In this document: piece after piece, positions 36,001-53,826 of the stretch
Numbering within the stretch: position 1 is the stretch's first letter
How the letters are laid out: each line of letters opens with the position of its first letter
Origin: CAZVFX01 sp964626565
GTDB lineage: Bacteria > Myxococcota_A > UBA9042 > CAIXZC01
Length of the DNA: 64,000 bases
Direction of reading: 5' to 3'
Assembly: GCA_964626565.1 (NCBI GenBank)
Contig: CAZVFX010000024.1
Span: forward strand, 1 to 64,000
The notes under the pieces: generated by a model
Seen by the model: only the letters and a program-made list of their open reading frames with translations
Database searches by the model: none
Told to the model about the DNA's origin: nothing
Program-made: the position numbers and the translations under genes

Positions 36001-36073
36001 CCACGTCGCTGTCAACGGTCCCGCAGGCCAGCAGCAGCACGGCCAGGGAAAGAGACAGAAGCTCGCATCGCAT
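30047..36073 (-). CDS. Giant Cys-rich lipoprotein with MopE/TSP3 motifs and propeller-like C-terminus
   Basis: About 2008 residues from ATG 36073 (GGAG site upstream), which puts the lipobox LLAC at Cys17; longer frames to 36151 lack a sensible signal. An N-terminal Cys-rich part is followed by MopE-type motifs ([13 protein letters not shown]), thrombospondin type 3 Asp repeats (DTDDDNDGILDASDNCP), then about 20 units of CDDGNxCTxxDxCxxGxCxG. From about residue 1230 a different region repeats roughly every 60 residues with FVVAWQS-QDGD-GVYAQR-type strands, consistent with a beta-propeller. The Asp repeats should bind calcium. The likely role is surface binding or adhesion. Confidence 0.8.
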   Translation of the reverse strand: MRCELLSLSLAVLLLACGTVDSDVDKDLTEGETSSDKDVGGEPELVFTEVGTPDTGFDLVPVDGSWDIPLVEGEFGWPCSAPEDCNSGYCILTGEKKICTVNCVTECPADYVCAPVSNTPPDVTYICLPRFDKLCQPCREHKDCQPIWGAGTDLCLDYGASGSFCGTECADGVCPGGYDCVVEAAPDGSNVQQCRRQEQGAGTCQCSALSKYLQLATDCFVENQFGSCPGERSCEAPGLSVCDAAIPAEESCNGEDNDCDGDVDNIPASTCLVDNEFGSCEGTVKCILGEEACEGPSAAKEICDGKDNDCNGFTDEGFADTDGDLEADCVDTDDDNDGILDASDNCPLKENGAQDDYDGDLLGDACDPDDDDDGTKDNQDCDPLNANIYPFAPELCDGQDNDCDGPIDEGSCDDDNLCTDDVCDPAEGCKNQFNSDPCSDGNPCTEGDHCAFGECTGSFMDCEDDNPCTANSCDPLIGCTFTYFNGACDDGNPCTVGDVCEEGFCSGTQSGCQCSSDVDCIQFEDGNLCNGTLVCDKAAPPYKCVVNPASVPECSLPPGTDPTCAKAECNPVTGVCGVAAHNEGLVCNDLNLCTVNEICQAGACVGQSKECDDANGCTDDSCVPGQGCLHTYNTNPCDDGNSCTIGDSCQGGTCVGGGPLPCNDNNSCTNDSCVPGQGCVHSNNALPCDDGNKCTTGDLCSAGLCTGGAPLDCDDGKLCTNDLCDPTQGCKYAYNEAPCDDGNSCTSGDVCQGGTCVGGVQANCNDFNPCTTDTCDPANGCGYSLNTLPCDDGNACTKNDVCEQGVCGGEAVSCDDSNSCTSDACDADNGCTFAPVSGPCDDGNTCTVGDACQAGNCLPGESLDCDDGNPCTVDQCVDGGCGHQELDGLACDDGNECTKNDVCVEGSCVGEGNEACCLKDSDCDDGNACTKDICVIETGQCTSQPTPMNGFSCNADNNGCTAGDYCSAGQCLVGDAVDCSDFEEECKSAACQSTGVQTYKCALSPKEQGTPCEDGQYCTENDGCDAQGTCIGGNPVDCSLAGGGCIEGLCNEQTDECEGDPVANGISCNADDNGCTSGDSCLDGNCVAGEAADCSFVSDKCIIGVCVPVDGNPDGYNCDPKFKPEDSPCDDDLFCTINESCDGAGWCGGGEDNPCDDAVDACNDAVCNEQNDACLPEPKADGISCNDGDACTMGDSCQAGICAGTSNVCGEYKASTFHTSMSGFAPAIADHQDGRYAILWTDSTRDKFYGRSYTNSWSKEWSEFEAYSGGSDDSEIDADGFDDGGFVAAYVHRLSQQPTSKTCYQSIYTGSCNDENYCYSYNQCYKCTKAFTKYNGTRSRQERIYLRWFDTLDQTTKTVTVFDRSNSKNLTWDCSVPWSYADPFGLVKISASPNGNTVILWQDGTAIKGRIYGPTGSQITDLGTLGTGYSGFDVATHKDDAFIIVWSKNANLYGQLYTPDGTPDGVQITVSDTSGGQVNPAVDTYYNGRFVVAWESDQGGDKDIYTRIFKKDGTPVAPAEVKVNTSSNGNETVPAVAAFDLAGNFMVVWQGVDPSGTGILAQLYNKNAAPIGNEKIVNVETTGGQTVPNIKVLSSEEAIIAWRGAGGHVWARKYDSDGEALTHSKERVKNETSDLDQASPVAAKQGDVGYVVAWENSDDENDVDIKARTFDTSGEPLDGEFTVNTTDAGWQNAPAVGASSAGKFVVAWQSYGQDGDVEGVYFRRFDVDGTALSEEVQANQYTDYEQYEPSLAVDQSAGFDGAFALAWTSFLQPGGEDYDIMVRCFSASDNPVGNELLVNANTENDQTSSALAYIPSGPSRYILVWQSKNEDGDNWGIYAQRLTPTCTKQADPFQVNTAAVNVQSQPTIAAASDGSFLVAWRSLNQDGDSYGVYAQRYDGAGNAVGDEFKLNRVTASEQSSPTVAFLSDNTLLAGWKTLSEDEAGYAVKFQHYNSDFSVDGLDFLGNIYYLSNQDSPAALPLDDGNYVLLWRSDGQDGDAGGIIGRVLP

Positions 36074-36228
36074 AAGACTCCGCCACCGCGCACAACCAAG
36101 GGTTTCCCTCATTACTTCCTCCAACTGCCCGGGGCGCCCCCGGTCGTTCACTTCATGTCAACGGGCCCAAGTTTGCCCGCGGCACCGACGAGGATCAAGA
36201 TCTTTCTTTCCTGAAAGAAGAGAAGGCG

Positions 36229-37710
36229 CTATTCCCGAATGAACATGAACCAATAGACGTTGGGAGCGACTTGCGGAGTGTAGGGCCGGTATGGCGCCTT
36301 CCCTTCCCGCACCGCCTCCATGAGCAGGAATTCACCGTAGTTGGAGGTGCTGATCTCCGTCCCCCGGCCAAAGGGGGTCGGGCTCCAGACGAAAGTGACT
36401 ATCAAGTCCGGCTCCTGGGCCAGGATATAGTCGGTATAGTGGCGCTCGTGGCCGATGTTTTCCCGCTTGAGGTCCGGCCTCGTTGCACCGTGTTTAGCCA
36501 CCTCGCGATTGCACACGCCGACAATGTCGACGACGTGAGCCCCCGAGAAATAGCTTATCGCACCCATCGGGGTCGCAGCCACCTTGGCGCCGGGATGGAC
36601 CTTGTTCAGGAAGCGGCCCACCTGGGCCCACCGCTGCACCTTGGCAAAGGGGCCTTGTGGGGGAATATCGTGACGCCAGGCTGCGGTAAGGGCCAACGTG
36701 GCGGCCACGCCTGCCGCCACCCAGGGCGCCCAGCCCCGAGCATAACGAGAAGCCAGGCACCAGACCCCGACCACGGCCAGCAGGTCCAGCAGGGGAACCA
36801 CCGGAATGGCCAGACGGCTGTAGATGTAGAAATCCCCGCCGCTGCGCAGGAAGAAGGCGAACCAGAGAAAGCAGGCGGCAAGCACGAATGCGATGGGGCG
36901 GCGTGCGCCCTTGTGCAGCAGCGCCAGCGGCGCAGCCACGATAAATGGATGCTCTCCCACCACCTCGACAATGTACTCCAGACCCAGAACAAAATGAGTC
37001 GCTGAGCCTCCCGACTTGGCCCAAAACGTATTGGGCAGAACGTCGTGAAAAACAAGCCAGCGGGCCAGGGCGATGGCGATTCCAGCCCCGGCCAGCGGCA
37101 TCCAATAGCGGATCTTCCTCGCTTGCGGGAAGATGGGCAGAACGATGGCGAACAGAGCACACTCGGGCCGGGTGAGAATCGCCAGCACTATGAGGGTGCG
37201 AAGTCCCTTGAGTTCCGGGTGCAGCGCGGCCCGAAACAGCAGCATGATAACCAAAATGGCCAGACCCGCCTCAACCCCCACAACCCCGTACAGCAGAATA
37301 TGGTGGTCAAGACCGAGGAGCAACGCGACGCCCAGGGTCAGGAGGAGAGCGGTCTTGGTGTCACTGCCGGCGAAACGCTCATGGCCCGCGGTGAGCGCGG
37401 TAACGACCAGCGCGGCGCAAAGCAGCAGGGGGCACAACACCTGAGTCAATAGTTCCAGGTCGGGAATGACCAGCCCCGAAAGAGTGAGGACCAGCAGGTA
37501 CAAGGGAGAGGTGAAACCCTCCAGCGGTCCATCCGCACAGTTGAACGCCAGGGGGCAACCGGCATAGATTCTGTCAACGTACCGCAGGAAGATGTAGGCG
37601 TCGTCGAAAATGGCGTACGCGTGCCGCGCGGCGAAAACCAGGACTGCTGCGCACAGCGCCACGCCCACCGCAATCGCCGGACCAAATCGCATCTTCCAGT
37701 TGACCGTCAT
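36229..37710 (-). CDS. GT-C type membrane glycosyltransferase
   Basis: The roughly 493-residue polytopic protein has about 10-11 helices. ATG 37710 is chosen for its GAGGA site; the frame opens as far as 37848. Shortly after the first helix it reads FDDAYIFLRYVDR, followed by EGFTSPLYLL, a layout typical of GT-C glycosyltransferases that use lipid-linked sugars (acidic DD in the first periplasmic loop). The C-terminal domain is soluble. The acceptor is unknown. It lies upstream of the giant lipoprotein gene on the same strand (155-base gap), which makes glycosylation of that protein conceivable but unproven. Confidence 0.75.
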   Translation of the reverse strand: MTVNWKMRFGPAIAVGVALCAAVLVFAARHAYAIFDDAYIFLRYVDRIYAGCPLAFNCADGPLEGFTSPLYLLVLTLSGLVIPDLELLTQVLCPLLLCAALVVTALTAGHERFAGSDTKTALLLTLGVALLLGLDHHILLYGVVGVEAGLAILVIMLLFRAALHPELKGLRTLIVLAILTRPECALFAIVLPIFPQARKIRYWMPLAGAGIAIALARWLVFHDVLPNTFWAKSGGSATHFVLGLEYIVEVVGEHPFIVAAPLALLHKGARRPIAFVLAACFLWFAFFLRSGGDFYIYSRLAIPVVPLLDLLAVVGVWCLASRYARGWAPWVAAGVAATLALTAAWRHDIPPQGPFAKVQRWAQVGRFLNKVHPGAKVAATPMGAISYFSGAHVVDIVGVCNREVAKHGATRPDLKRENIGHERHYTDYILAQEPDLIVTFVWSPTPFGRGTEISTSNYGEFLLMEAVREGKAPYRPYTPQVAPNVYWFMFIRE

Positions 37711-38091
37711 CTTCCTCATTCCCACGCCGTACCGTCGGAGCGTCATTAGACCACAGGGACGGTTTGAAGTCAAAAGCCCGGGGATGGAAAAAATACGCCG
37801 GTAAAGGGGCGCTGAAACCGCGCTGCGCGGCCCGTTGCCGCACCGCACAAGGAAGCGCGTTAAAATTGGTTTGACCTTGCCGCTCGATCAGGATCTACCG
37901 GCGTTGGAACTACGCCGCGGTGCGTAACGATTTGAAATCAAAGGAATTTGGCAAAAAAAGTTTTTGACTGGCCACCTTCTTTGGGGGTAGATTGCCCCCC
38001 GGATAGCACCCGCGCTGAGTTGGAAACTGCCGATCTCTCAAGAACACCTGAAATCTTCACCCATGAAAAGCAAGACTGGAGGGTCATAAAA
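37711..38091. other. Intergenic region between divergent genes
   Basis: This 381-base stretch holds no convincing gene. The frame of the acyl-CoA dehydrogenase is open from TTG 37948, but that part lies across a promoter and is not family-like. The right half is less GC-rich than its surroundings. Confidence 0.6.
37964..37993 (+). promoter_or_regulatory. Promoter of the lipid/polyketide locus
   Basis: TTGACT (37964-37969), an 18-base spacer and TAGATT (37988-37993). It lies downstream of the first open codon of the dehydrogenase frame, so it argues for the TTG start at 38092. Confidence 0.5.
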
Positions 38092-39675
38092 TTGAGTGGA
38101 GCACATAGCGAAGAATCAGTTATAGATATCGTATTAGAGAGTTTAAAAAGGTTCTCGAAGAAGCACCTGCCTGATGACGTATGCCTGGAGCTGGACAAGA
38201 CGGAAGATTTTCCAGAGGAAATCGTCGGCAAGATGCTGGGCCCGGACCTGGGGCTGCACCTGGCGTTCATCCCGGAGGACTACGGCGGCTTAGGGGCCAG
38301 CGCCCACGACATCTACCGGCTGTCCGAAGAGATGGCGCGTATCGACCTGGCAGTGGCCACCGCGTTCCTCGCCATTTCCCTGGGCACCGACCCGATCCTG
38401 GTAGGTGGCACGCCGGAGCAGAAGGAGAAATGGCTCACCAGGATCGCGGAGGAAGGGCTCATCGTCGCGTACGCGGTAACAGAACCCGGCGCCGGCAGTG
38501 ATCTCACACGCCTCGCGACAAAGGCCGTCCGCCTTCCGGATGGGAGCTACCAGCTTGAAGGAGTAAAACAGTTCATTACCAACGGCGGTATCGCGGCGTT
38601 GTTCACCGTGCTAGCCATGGCCCCCGACGGGCCGACCTTTTTTGTTGTGGAAGGGGACCGGGAAGGTCTTACCCGGGGAAAACCGGAAGACAAGCACGGC
38701 ATCCGGGCATCCAACACGAGCCAGGTGATTCTCGAGGACGTTGTGGTGCCGGCGGAGCACGTCATAGGCGGTGCGGAAGGCTTGGGGCTGGAGCAGGCCA
38801 CAAAGGTGTTTGGATACACCCGGCTCATGGTTGCCGCATTCGGCCTGGGCGGGGGCGAAGAAGCGTTGTCCCGGGCCATCGAATACGCCCGCGACCGGGT
38901 GCAGTTCGGCTCCCCGCTCATCGACAAGCCAGGCCTCATGAATAGACTGGTCGTGCCCGCGTACGTTGGTCTGGAGGCTTCCCGTGCGTACATCGCGCAC
39001 ATAGCCAACGGACTGGATGCAGGCGGAAGAGACCTGGCCGTAGAAGGCGCGATCGCCAAACTGTTTGCCAGCGAGTCGGGCAACCACGCTGCAGATATCG
39101 CGATTCAAGTGCACGGCGGCTACGGCTACACCAAGGAATACGTGGTGGAGAAGATCCGCCGTGACGTGCGCATCACTACCATTTACGAAGGCACGAGCGA
39201 GATCCTGCGCCAGGTAATCGCCCGTGACCGGTGGCGGCTGAACCTGCAGCAGCGGGGAGCTTATTTCGAAGGCATCGCAGACTCCATCGGGAAACTCGAC
39301 TCCGACGGCAGCGATCCGGTCGGCGGCAGGCGACTCGCCCGGGCCTCCCGGATCCTGTCGAAAACCATGGAGGCCGCCCGGACCCACCGCCTCACCCGCA
39401 ACCAGTCCGCGCTGTTCCGGCTGGCCGACGCGATCACGCTGATCGAGGTGGGATGCGCGTTCAGCACCGAGGCGGCCAATGGCAGCGAGCGGCAGCAGGC
39501 CATGGCCCGCATACACGCCCGGGAAGCGTTGAGGACCACGGTGGAAACCGCGGTTGCAGTGACCTGCGGGGCCGGGAACCTCGGCGTCACCGCAGGACTG
39601 GAAGGCTGGGAGGCCGACTTCAACGGCCTCGAAGACGACCTGACGTTCGTGGCCACATGGCTGAAGGAGCACTAG
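38092..39675 (+). CDS. Acyl-CoA dehydrogenase
   Basis: About 527 residues from TTG 38092, which has GGAGGG 8 bases upstream (38078-38083). The frame extends back to TTG 37948, but those 48 codons cross a probable promoter. The enzyme oxidises acyl-CoA to enoyl-CoA with FAD. FAD-site segments YAVTEPGAGSDL and QFGSPL are present, with the substrate-site Glu in TTIYEGTSEILRQ. A C-terminal extension of about 130 residues goes beyond the standard 380-residue core. It leads the locus, 105 bases before the synthase gene, and may shape acyl primers or products. Confidence 0.9.
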   Translation: MSGAHSEESVIDIVLESLKRFSKKHLPDDVCLELDKTEDFPEEIVGKMLGPDLGLHLAFIPEDYGGLGASAHDIYRLSEEMARIDLAVATAFLAISLGTDPILVGGTPEQKEKWLTRIAEEGLIVAYAVTEPGAGSDLTRLATKAVRLPDGSYQLEGVKQFITNGGIAALFTVLAMAPDGPTFFVVEGDREGLTRGKPEDKHGIRASNTSQVILEDVVVPAEHVIGGAEGLGLEQATKVFGYTRLMVAAFGLGGGEEALSRAIEYARDRVQFGSPLIDKPGLMNRLVVPAYVGLEASRAYIAHIANGLDAGGRDLAVEGAIAKLFASESGNHAADIAIQVHGGYGYTKEYVVEKIRRDVRITTIYEGTSEILRQVIARDRWRLNLQQRGAYFEGIADSIGKLDSDGSDPVGGRRLARASRILSKTMEAARTHRLTRNQSALFRLADAITLIEVGCAFSTEAANGSERQQAMARIHAREALRTTVETAVAVTCGAGNLGVTAGLEGWEADFNGLEDDLTFVATWLKEH

Positions 39676-39780
39676 CGTGAGGATGGATGGTCAGCGGACG
39701 ATGGTCAAGGATGGGCGATGGGCTGTGGCGCTCGGCGGAGTTACCGTCATTTAGGGAGAGTAAAAAAAGAGAGGTAGAAA

Positions 39781-47762
<7,982 letters not shown>

Positions 47763-47766
<4 letters not shown>

Positions 47767-48542
47767 GGATGATGGTAGAGTCCATGGCCGAGCTTCTGCG
47801 CCCCGGCTCACACGGTGGCCCGGAAGCCTTGCTGGGCCGTGAGGAACGTGCAGTATACGACGGCCTGACGGCTCCGAAACGACGGCAGGAATGGTTGGCC
47901 GGACGTGTCGCTGCCAAGCGCCTGATCCTGGCGTACCTTGATGAGTACCAGGGCCGGCAATTGGAACCACAGCAGGTTCAGGTGGTCCCTCGCGCCGACG
48001 GCTCCCCAGCGGTATACATCGATTTTCGGGACGGCCACGGCAGAAGGGAGGCCGAGGTGGACTTGGGGGTGCTAAAACTCTCCATCAGTCATCGCGGCCT
48101 ACTCGAGGGGGATTCTGACGGCAGCGAAGATGTGGATGGCCTGGTCGCTGTTGCGGTTGTGGAACCACCTCTGGCCATCGGGATCGATGTAGAGTTGGTT
48201 GAATCCCGCGACCCTGTATTCGAGAAGGACTATTTCACCGAGAACGAGCGTGGGTGGACCGGGTCGGACCCATTTCGTATCACAGTGGGCTGGTCTGCCA
48301 AAGAGGCGGTATTCAAGGCGACCAGGACGGGCCTTAGCGAAGACCCGCGGGCGGTAGAAGTGCGGGCAGGCGCCGGGGGCGGGCCCATCTGGTTCCCGCT
48401 GGATTTGCGCTGCTCCAAAGTGTCGGGTCCGGTGTGCGGCTGGTTCACTCGGAACGGCGACTTCGTAACCACCCTCGTACTGTGGGGTGAAAACTGCCGG
48501 GACCAGGATCTGCATCCTGACCCCTGGCGGGCAGGTGTTTAG
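47763..48542 (+). CDS. 4'-phosphopantetheinyl transferase (Sfp type)
   Basis: The 259-residue transferase moves phosphopantetheine from CoA onto carrier proteins. The family motifs are IGIDVELVE (Mg-binding Asp) and WSAKEAVFKA (Glu/Lys). It overlaps the synthase stop by 4 bases (ATGA) with GGAGGTC upstream, so it is made in step with the synthase and is its probable activator. The carboxylase gene follows after 19 bases. Confidence 0.92.
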
Positions 48543-48561
48543 AGCTTTTGGGGGGAGTAGT

Positions 48562-51500
48562 TTGAAAGGCACCCTGTTCGTAGCTAACCGGGGCGAACCT
48601 GTAGCCCGTGCGAAACGAACTGCCGAGCGTCTCGGCATGAAGTTGGCGGGAGTGGTGTGCCGCGACGAGACTGGATGCGGCTTCATCCGCCACTTTGACC
48701 GCGTGAATGTGGTCAAGCCGGTACCAGACCTGTACACGGTGGCGGGTCGGCTGGTCAAGCATGCTGTACAGTTGAAAAGCGATGCGGTGTGGCCGGCATG
48801 GGGGTTTCTGGCCGAAGACCCCGGTCTGGCTGCCGCGGTAAGCAAGGCGGGGCTGCTGTGGGTGGGGCCAAGTCCGGAAACTCTGGCGCTGCTGGGAAAC
48901 AAAACCACTGCCAGGGAGGCGGCTTTGGAGGCCGGCCTGCCGGTACTTCCTCAAACCACGGTCACCGACCTTGAAACCGGTGCGGACCAGGTAGCCCAGT
49001 TGATCAACCGCTACCCGCTGATTCTCAAGAGCACTGTAGGCGGAGGGGGCAAGGGTCAGGTGGTGGTGGACGGCGAGGACGAGCTGGGTCCGCTGCTTGC
49101 CCGCGCCTGGCGAACCAACCTGGAGCTGTACGGCTGCGGCGACCTGGTGGCTGAACCGTTCGTAACCTCGGCCCGGCACATCGAGGTCCAGTTCGCCAGA
49201 GACAGTTCAGGGGGCTTCCTGGCGCTGGGTACCCGCGACTGCACGGTCCAGCGCCGCTTCCAGAAAGTGATCGAAGAGGGCCCCGCTCCCGGGATAGAAT
49301 TCCCGTGTGAATTGGTGGCAGGAATGGCCCGTCTGGCCGGCAACATCGAGTATGTCACCGCGGGCACGGTGGAGTTCCTGTTCGACGGCAAAGAGTTCTT
49401 CTTCATGGAGGTTAATCCCCGGCTGCAAGTGGAGCACCCCGTGACCGAGGAGACCTCCCGGCTGGGCGGACGGCGCCTGGATCTTCTGGAGTTGATGCTG
49501 GTGTGTGCCTCCGGGGGAAAGCTGCCGGTGACCCAGGAGCAGGTGGAGTTTCACGGCCACGCGGTGGAGGCCCGCATCTACGCCGAGGATATCTCCCGGG
49601 GCAACCTGCCCGAGACGGGCAGCCTGTCTCATGCCGGTTGGCCGGGAGGCGAAGGCATCCGCGTCGATTCCGCGGTGGCCGGTGCGGGGGAGAAAATCTT
49701 CCCCCGGTACGACCCTATGCTCGGCAAAGTCATCGCGTCGGGGGTTTCCCGGGATGAAGCGGTGGACCGATTGGCCAGGTCGTTGGACGCCACGTCGTTG
49801 CTGGGGGTGTCGAGCAACATCCCGCAGGTGAGGTCGGCGCTCCGCTCCGAAGCGTTCAGGAGGGGCGAACACACCACGAGCCTGCTTGAAGAAATCGAAG
49901 TCCAACCCAACCTCACCGTAGACCTGTTCCTGCTTGCCGGCAGCCTCGCCGCTTACGATTTCCGGTGGCAGGAGGTGCTGGCGCCATGTCTCGACGACGC
50001 CGGCTTCGACAGCGTCGACGAGCCTCCCCGACGGCTGACGGTGCGCATGGAACTGTTCGGCGCCGAGTACGTCTCCACCGTCTGGAAGCTGGGGCCTGAG
50101 CTCTATCTGTGCCGTCGGGATGGTCAGTCAGCGGTGGTCACAGCATTTACGCCTGAAGCAGATGTCATGGTGGTGCAGCGAAAAGGAGCCGACGCGGCCT
50201 TCTTCAGCTTCCACATCAGCGGCAACACCCTGGAACTGTCCCACAAGGGCGACTACTGGCGGGCCCGGTTCGTGTGCGGAAAAGAGACTCTGGATGCGGA
50301 CCCGCACCTGGCGCCAACCGGCGGCATGGTGCGACGGATCCTGGTGGAAGCCGGGCAGCAGGTGCATCCGGGCAACCCGCTGTACATTCTGGAAACCATG
50401 AAAATGGAGACCGAGATAGCCGCTTCCTGGGAAGGCAAAGTTGCCGGCGTCAACGCCCGGGAAGGAGACACGGTGGAAATGGGGCAGCCGGTGGTGCAGA
50501 TAACTGCAGACGCCGGCCCGGCTGACCCGGAAGTCACACCGGAAGAGACGGACTACGGGTGCGGCCTGCTGGAAGCGATCCAGAGCCCCTTCGACCTGGT
50601 TCTGGACTATTTCCTCGGCTACGACGGGGAAGCGGAAGACGTGGAGGAGCTGTTCGCCGCCTTGGAGCCGGCGAGACAGGTGAAGCTGCTGGAGCGAATA
50701 GTGGGTGCGCTCTGCTCCATGGAGAAAGCGAGAAGCGACGAGCATCTTTACTCCATCCTCTACCTCATCGGCACAGGCGGAGAGGGGTTCGCAGGCAAGG
50801 ACAGCCTGGCCTTGCTGCGCAAGTTGTCGGGCGCATACGGCTACAAGGATCAGGCGCTCTTCTGCACCAGTTTCGAGCCTGTGTCCCGGCTGGTAGCAGT
50901 GCTGATGATGCTGGACGAACGAAGGGCGACAGCCATTGCGCTGCTTGGTGCAAACTCGCTGTGGGGCAAAAAACTGGTGACGGGCGTGGGGCAGTGGTAC
51001 CAGACGTTGTCCCCTCTTTTCGCTCCCACCCGGCGGGCCCACCTGCTCTCCCTCATCAGTGAGCAGGACCCCAAAGAGTTCTACAACCTGTCCGCTCCTC
51101 CGGTTGCGGAGGAGTACTGGGAAGAGTGGATCGACCATCAACTGCTGTTGCGCTCCGCGCCCCCGCCCATACGGGACGGCTTTGACCTGGAGCAGTTGCC
51201 GCTGAAGAAATGGCTGACGGCCTGGTTCGAAGATTTCGAACTGTCCCCGGTGCTGACTCGACGCATTGAAGGCATGGATGTATACCTTGTGGAGGCGACG
51301 TACCCCGACACCCCGCCTCGCCTGCTCGCGGTGGCCCGCATCGACGCGTTCGAGCCCACCTACCCCATCAAGGCGCTGCCGCCTATCGAGCGGGCGGCCA
51401 TCGAATGCTACCGGCTCATCGCCCGCACCGAGAATCGGGTCTATCAATCCAACCACGTATTCATGATTGTGGACGACGACGCGGTCTTTCAGGGTGGTGT

Positions 51501-53826
51501 CGACGGACTCACTGTTGATTCCTCTCGAATTATCGCGGCCCGGGTCGCCGGTTTTGCCCGCGGGCTTAAGATCGATGCGACGGAAGTCGCGCTGAACTTC
51601 GACGAGGGCTACCGGCTCCTCGAAGTGCGCCACGCTCCCGACGTGGGCATCATCTCCCGCCCGCCCTACTGCCTTTCCGAGCGCCGCTCCGAGAACGACC
51701 CCGAGCGGTGGCTCGATTCTCGTCAACAGCGCATGGGCAAGTTGCTCAACCGTGACCGTGCGAGGCTCTTGTTCGAAGACGGGGAATTCCAGCGCGTTGA
51801 AGTGCCCGGCATAGAAGGAGACACCCTGGACCTGTTCGCAGGGACCATCGGCTCAGTGAAGTCGTTCGCCTACGCCAACGACTTTAGAAGGAAGGGCGGC
51901 GCCGTGGGCGAAAGGGAGGGTAAGAAACTCACCCTGGCTGTGCTCTACGCCTATTTCGAGGGCATGCCGCTGGTGGGCATCCACGATGGGGCGGGAGCCA
52001 ACGTCAAGGAATCGATTACGTCGTTGGCATGGGCCGGGGCCTATTTCGGAGCCATCGCCGCGACGGGCGGGGTATCCGACCCCGAGACCTTCCGGGCCTG
52101 GTGGGAAGGCCACATCTGGCGTCCGGAATTGGAAGAACATCTGACGGCCATGGGGGTCACGGATTTCGCCCCCCGTCCCCCTCTTGTTCACGTCCACCTG
52201 CACTTAGGTGCGTCGGTGGGAATGCTAGTGTACGGACCGTCCATATCCTCGTTGTCGATCATGGTTGATCACCGCAACGTGTACCGGGTGCTTACCGGCA
52301 GCCGGGCAGTGCGGCTGACCACTGGTGAGCAGCTTTCCAACTACCTGCTGGGGGGCGCTCCGGTACACGGGGAAGTGTCTGGAGACGTGGCGCTGGTTTG
52401 CGCCACTGAAGGGCAGGCGATCAGCCGGGCAGTGGAGTTGCTGAGCGGGCTGAAGACCGACCGGCCCCGGTGCCGGCCGGAGTTGGTCGGACATACTTAC
52501 TGGACTGTAACCGAGAATGCCGCGTGCGTGGTGGAAATTGAGGCGCTGAAGCAGGTGCTGGACGAAGGATTCTTCTATGAACTGCGCCGGGATTTGAGGG
52601 AAGCGCACAATGTGATCACCGTGGTCTCCCGCCTCGGGGGCGCGCCCGTGGTCGCGGCCGCAATCGCGACCCGCACCGCGGTCACTTCCGGAGCCGGGTG
52701 GAAGAAACTCTATCAGGCGGTGCGACTGGCCCACGATTTGAGGCTCCCTTTTGTCATGGCGCTGGCGGTTGAGCCAAGACCGGCCGCGGCATCGCCCGCG
52801 TGCACCTATCACCTTCGGGAATTCGAGCAAGCCCTGGAGGCCGCACCGGTCCCGAAGGTGGCCATTCTGCTGGGCTCCGGGGCCGAATCAGGTTCCACTG
52901 CAGCCCGCTTCGACGTCACCGTCGCGATGACGACAAAACAGGAGACGGGGTCGGTGTCGAAGGCACTGACCGCGTTGACCGCCGACGGCTTCTCAGCCGC
53001 GTGGCGAACGGCCGCGGCATTTCTTAGCACCGCGGTCCAACCGTGCATCCCGCGCTCGCTGGATGACGCCGGTGAGCCGGAAGGTGTACCTTCCCTTCCG
53101 GATAAACTGGCCGCCCCGTACGATATGCGCGGCTTCATCGGGACGGTAGTAGACCCCGGCTCCTTTCTGGAATTGTGGGGCGCAGACGACCTGCCCCTGA
53201 TTACCGGTCTGGCGACGGTTCGGGGCAGGGCGATAGCGCTGCTGGCCGACGACCCGCAGGTTGCGGGCGGCGCCCAGACCATGGCAGCCATTACCAAATT
53301 CACCCGTTTCGGACGGCTGGCCGAACGGTACGGCATTCCCATGGTCCAGTTCAGCGACTCCCCTGCATTTATGCCCGGCAGCGTGCAGGAAAGGCTGTCC
53401 ATCCAGGCGGAAGGGGGCAAATCGCTGCTGGAGGAGTCACTGTCCTCCCTGCCCCGCCTGGGTGTGACGCTGCGGCAGAACTACGGCGGCCGCCTCATCC
53501 ACGCCAACCTGCCGACCCTGGGTCCCCCCCGCACCGGCATCGCGTGGAATGGCGCCAGAATGGGCGTCATGGGCGCGGACGGCGCGGCCGCGGTCCTGCT
53601 CACCAAGCGCCGGGGAGCCAAATCCCCCGATGCAGAATTCGTCGCCAAGTGGAAGGACGACTACATCCGCGACCTGCTATCGCCCAAGCTGGCCCTCGAC
53701 GCGGGTATCATCGAGCAGCTCGTAGAGCTGCCGGAACTGCGCGACGAAATCGAACACTGGCTGGCACGCACCCAGCACTCCGACCCACCTTCGCAGGTGG
53801 CACGCTTTCCCCGATCATCGATCTAG
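48562..53826 (+). CDS. Single-chain acyl-CoA carboxylase (BC-BCCP-CT)
   Basis: About 1754 residues from TTG 48562 (GGGGGAG site). An earlier in-frame start at 48487 would overlap the PPTase gene and only adds a non-family leader. Order: biotin carboxylase (residues 1 to about 450; ATP-grasp [19 protein letters not shown] near 285), biotinyl domain with Lys614 in ETMKME, a roughly 400-residue linking region, then carboxyltransferase beta and alpha domains ([22 protein letters not shown]; later DPQVAGGAQ). It would make malonyl-CoA or a branched malonyl unit for the neighbouring synthase. All parts in one chain is the eukaryotic-ACC or long-chain carboxylase style, unusual next to bacterial AccABCD. 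Its stop TAG shares CTAG with the convergent gene. Confidence 0.9.
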   Translation: MKGTLFVANRGEPVARAKRTAERLGMKLAGVVCRDETGCGFIRHFDRVNVVKPVPDLYTVAGRLVKHAVQLKSDAVWPAWGFLAEDPGLAAAVSKAGLLWVGPSPETLALLGNKTTAREAALEAGLPVLPQTTVTDLETGADQVAQLINRYPLILKSTVGGGGKGQVVVDGEDELGPLLARAWRTNLELYGCGDLVAEPFVTSARHIEVQFARDSSGGFLALGTRDCTVQRRFQKVIEEGPAPGIEFPCELVAGMARLAGNIEYVTAGTVEFLFDGKEFFFMEVNPRLQVEHPVTEETSRLGGRRLDLLELMLVCASGGKLPVTQEQVEFHGHAVEARIYAEDISRGNLPETGSLSHAGWPGGEGIRVDSAVAGAGEKIFPRYDPMLGKVIASGVSRDEAVDRLARSLDATSLLGVSSNIPQVRSALRSEAFRRGEHTTSLLEEIEVQPNLTVDLFLLAGSLAAYDFRWQEVLAPCLDDAGFDSVDEPPRRLTVRMELFGAEYVSTVWKLGPELYLCRRDGQSAVVTAFTPEADVMVVQRKGADAAFFSFHISGNTLELSHKGDYWRARFVCGKETLDADPHLAPTGGMVRRILVEAGQQVHPGNPLYILETMKMETEIAASWEGKVAGVNAREGDTVEMGQPVVQITADAGPADPEVTPEETDYGCGLLEAIQSPFDLVLDYFLGYDGEAEDVEELFAALEPARQVKLLERIVGALCSMEKARSDEHLYSILYLIGTGGEGFAGKDSLALLRKLSGAYGYKDQALFCTSFEPVSRLVAVLMMLDERRATAIALLGANSLWGKKLVTGVGQWYQTLSPLFAPTRRAHLLSLISEQDPKEFYNLSAPPVAEEYWEEWIDHQLLLRSAPPPIRDGFDLEQLPLKKWLTAWFEDFELSPVLTRRIEGMDVYLVEATYPDTPPRLLAVARIDAFEPTYPIKALPPIERAAIECYRLIARTENRVYQSNHVFMIVDDDAVFQGGVDGLTVDSSRIIAARVAGFARGLKIDATEVALNFDEGYRLLEVRHAPDVGIISRPPYCLSERRSENDPERWLDSRQQRMGKLLNRDRARLLFEDGEFQRVEVPGIEGDTLDLFAGTIGSVKSFAYANDFRRKGGAVGEREGKKLTLAVLYAYFEGMPLVGIHDGAGANVKESITSLAWAGAYFGAIAATGGVSDPETFRAWWEGHIWRPELEEHLTAMGVTDFAPRPPLVHVHLHLGASVGMLVYGPSISSLSIMVDHRNVYRVLTGSRAVRLTTGEQLSNYLLGGAPVHGEVSGDVALVCATEGQAISRAVELLSGLKTDRPRCRPELVGHTYWTVTENAACVVEIEALKQVLDEGFFYELRRDLREAHNVITVVSRLGGAPVVAAAIATRTAVTSGAGWKKLYQAVRLAHDLRLPFVMALAVEPRPAAASPACTYHLREFEQALEAAPVPKVAILLGSGAESGSTAARFDVTVAMTTKQETGSVSKALTALTADGFSAAWRTAAAFLSTAVQPCIPRSLDDAGEPEGVPSLPDKLAAPYDMRGFIGTVVDPGSFLELWGADDLPLITGLATVRGRAIALLADDPQVAGGAQTMAAITKFTRFGRLAERYGIPMVQFSDSPAFMPGSVQERLSIQAEGGKSLLEESLSSLPRLGVTLRQNYGGRLIHANLPTLGPPRTGIAWNGARMGVMGADGAAAVLLTKRRGAKSPDAEFVAKWKDDYIRDLLSPKLALDAGIIEQLVELPELRDEIEHWLARTQHSDPPSQVARFPRSSI

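Noticed and set aside
36198..36221. Hairpin-like CTTTCTTTC/GAAAGAAG as terminator
   Set aside because: The stem is short and AU-rich, the perfect pairing leaves too small a loop, and there is no T-run.
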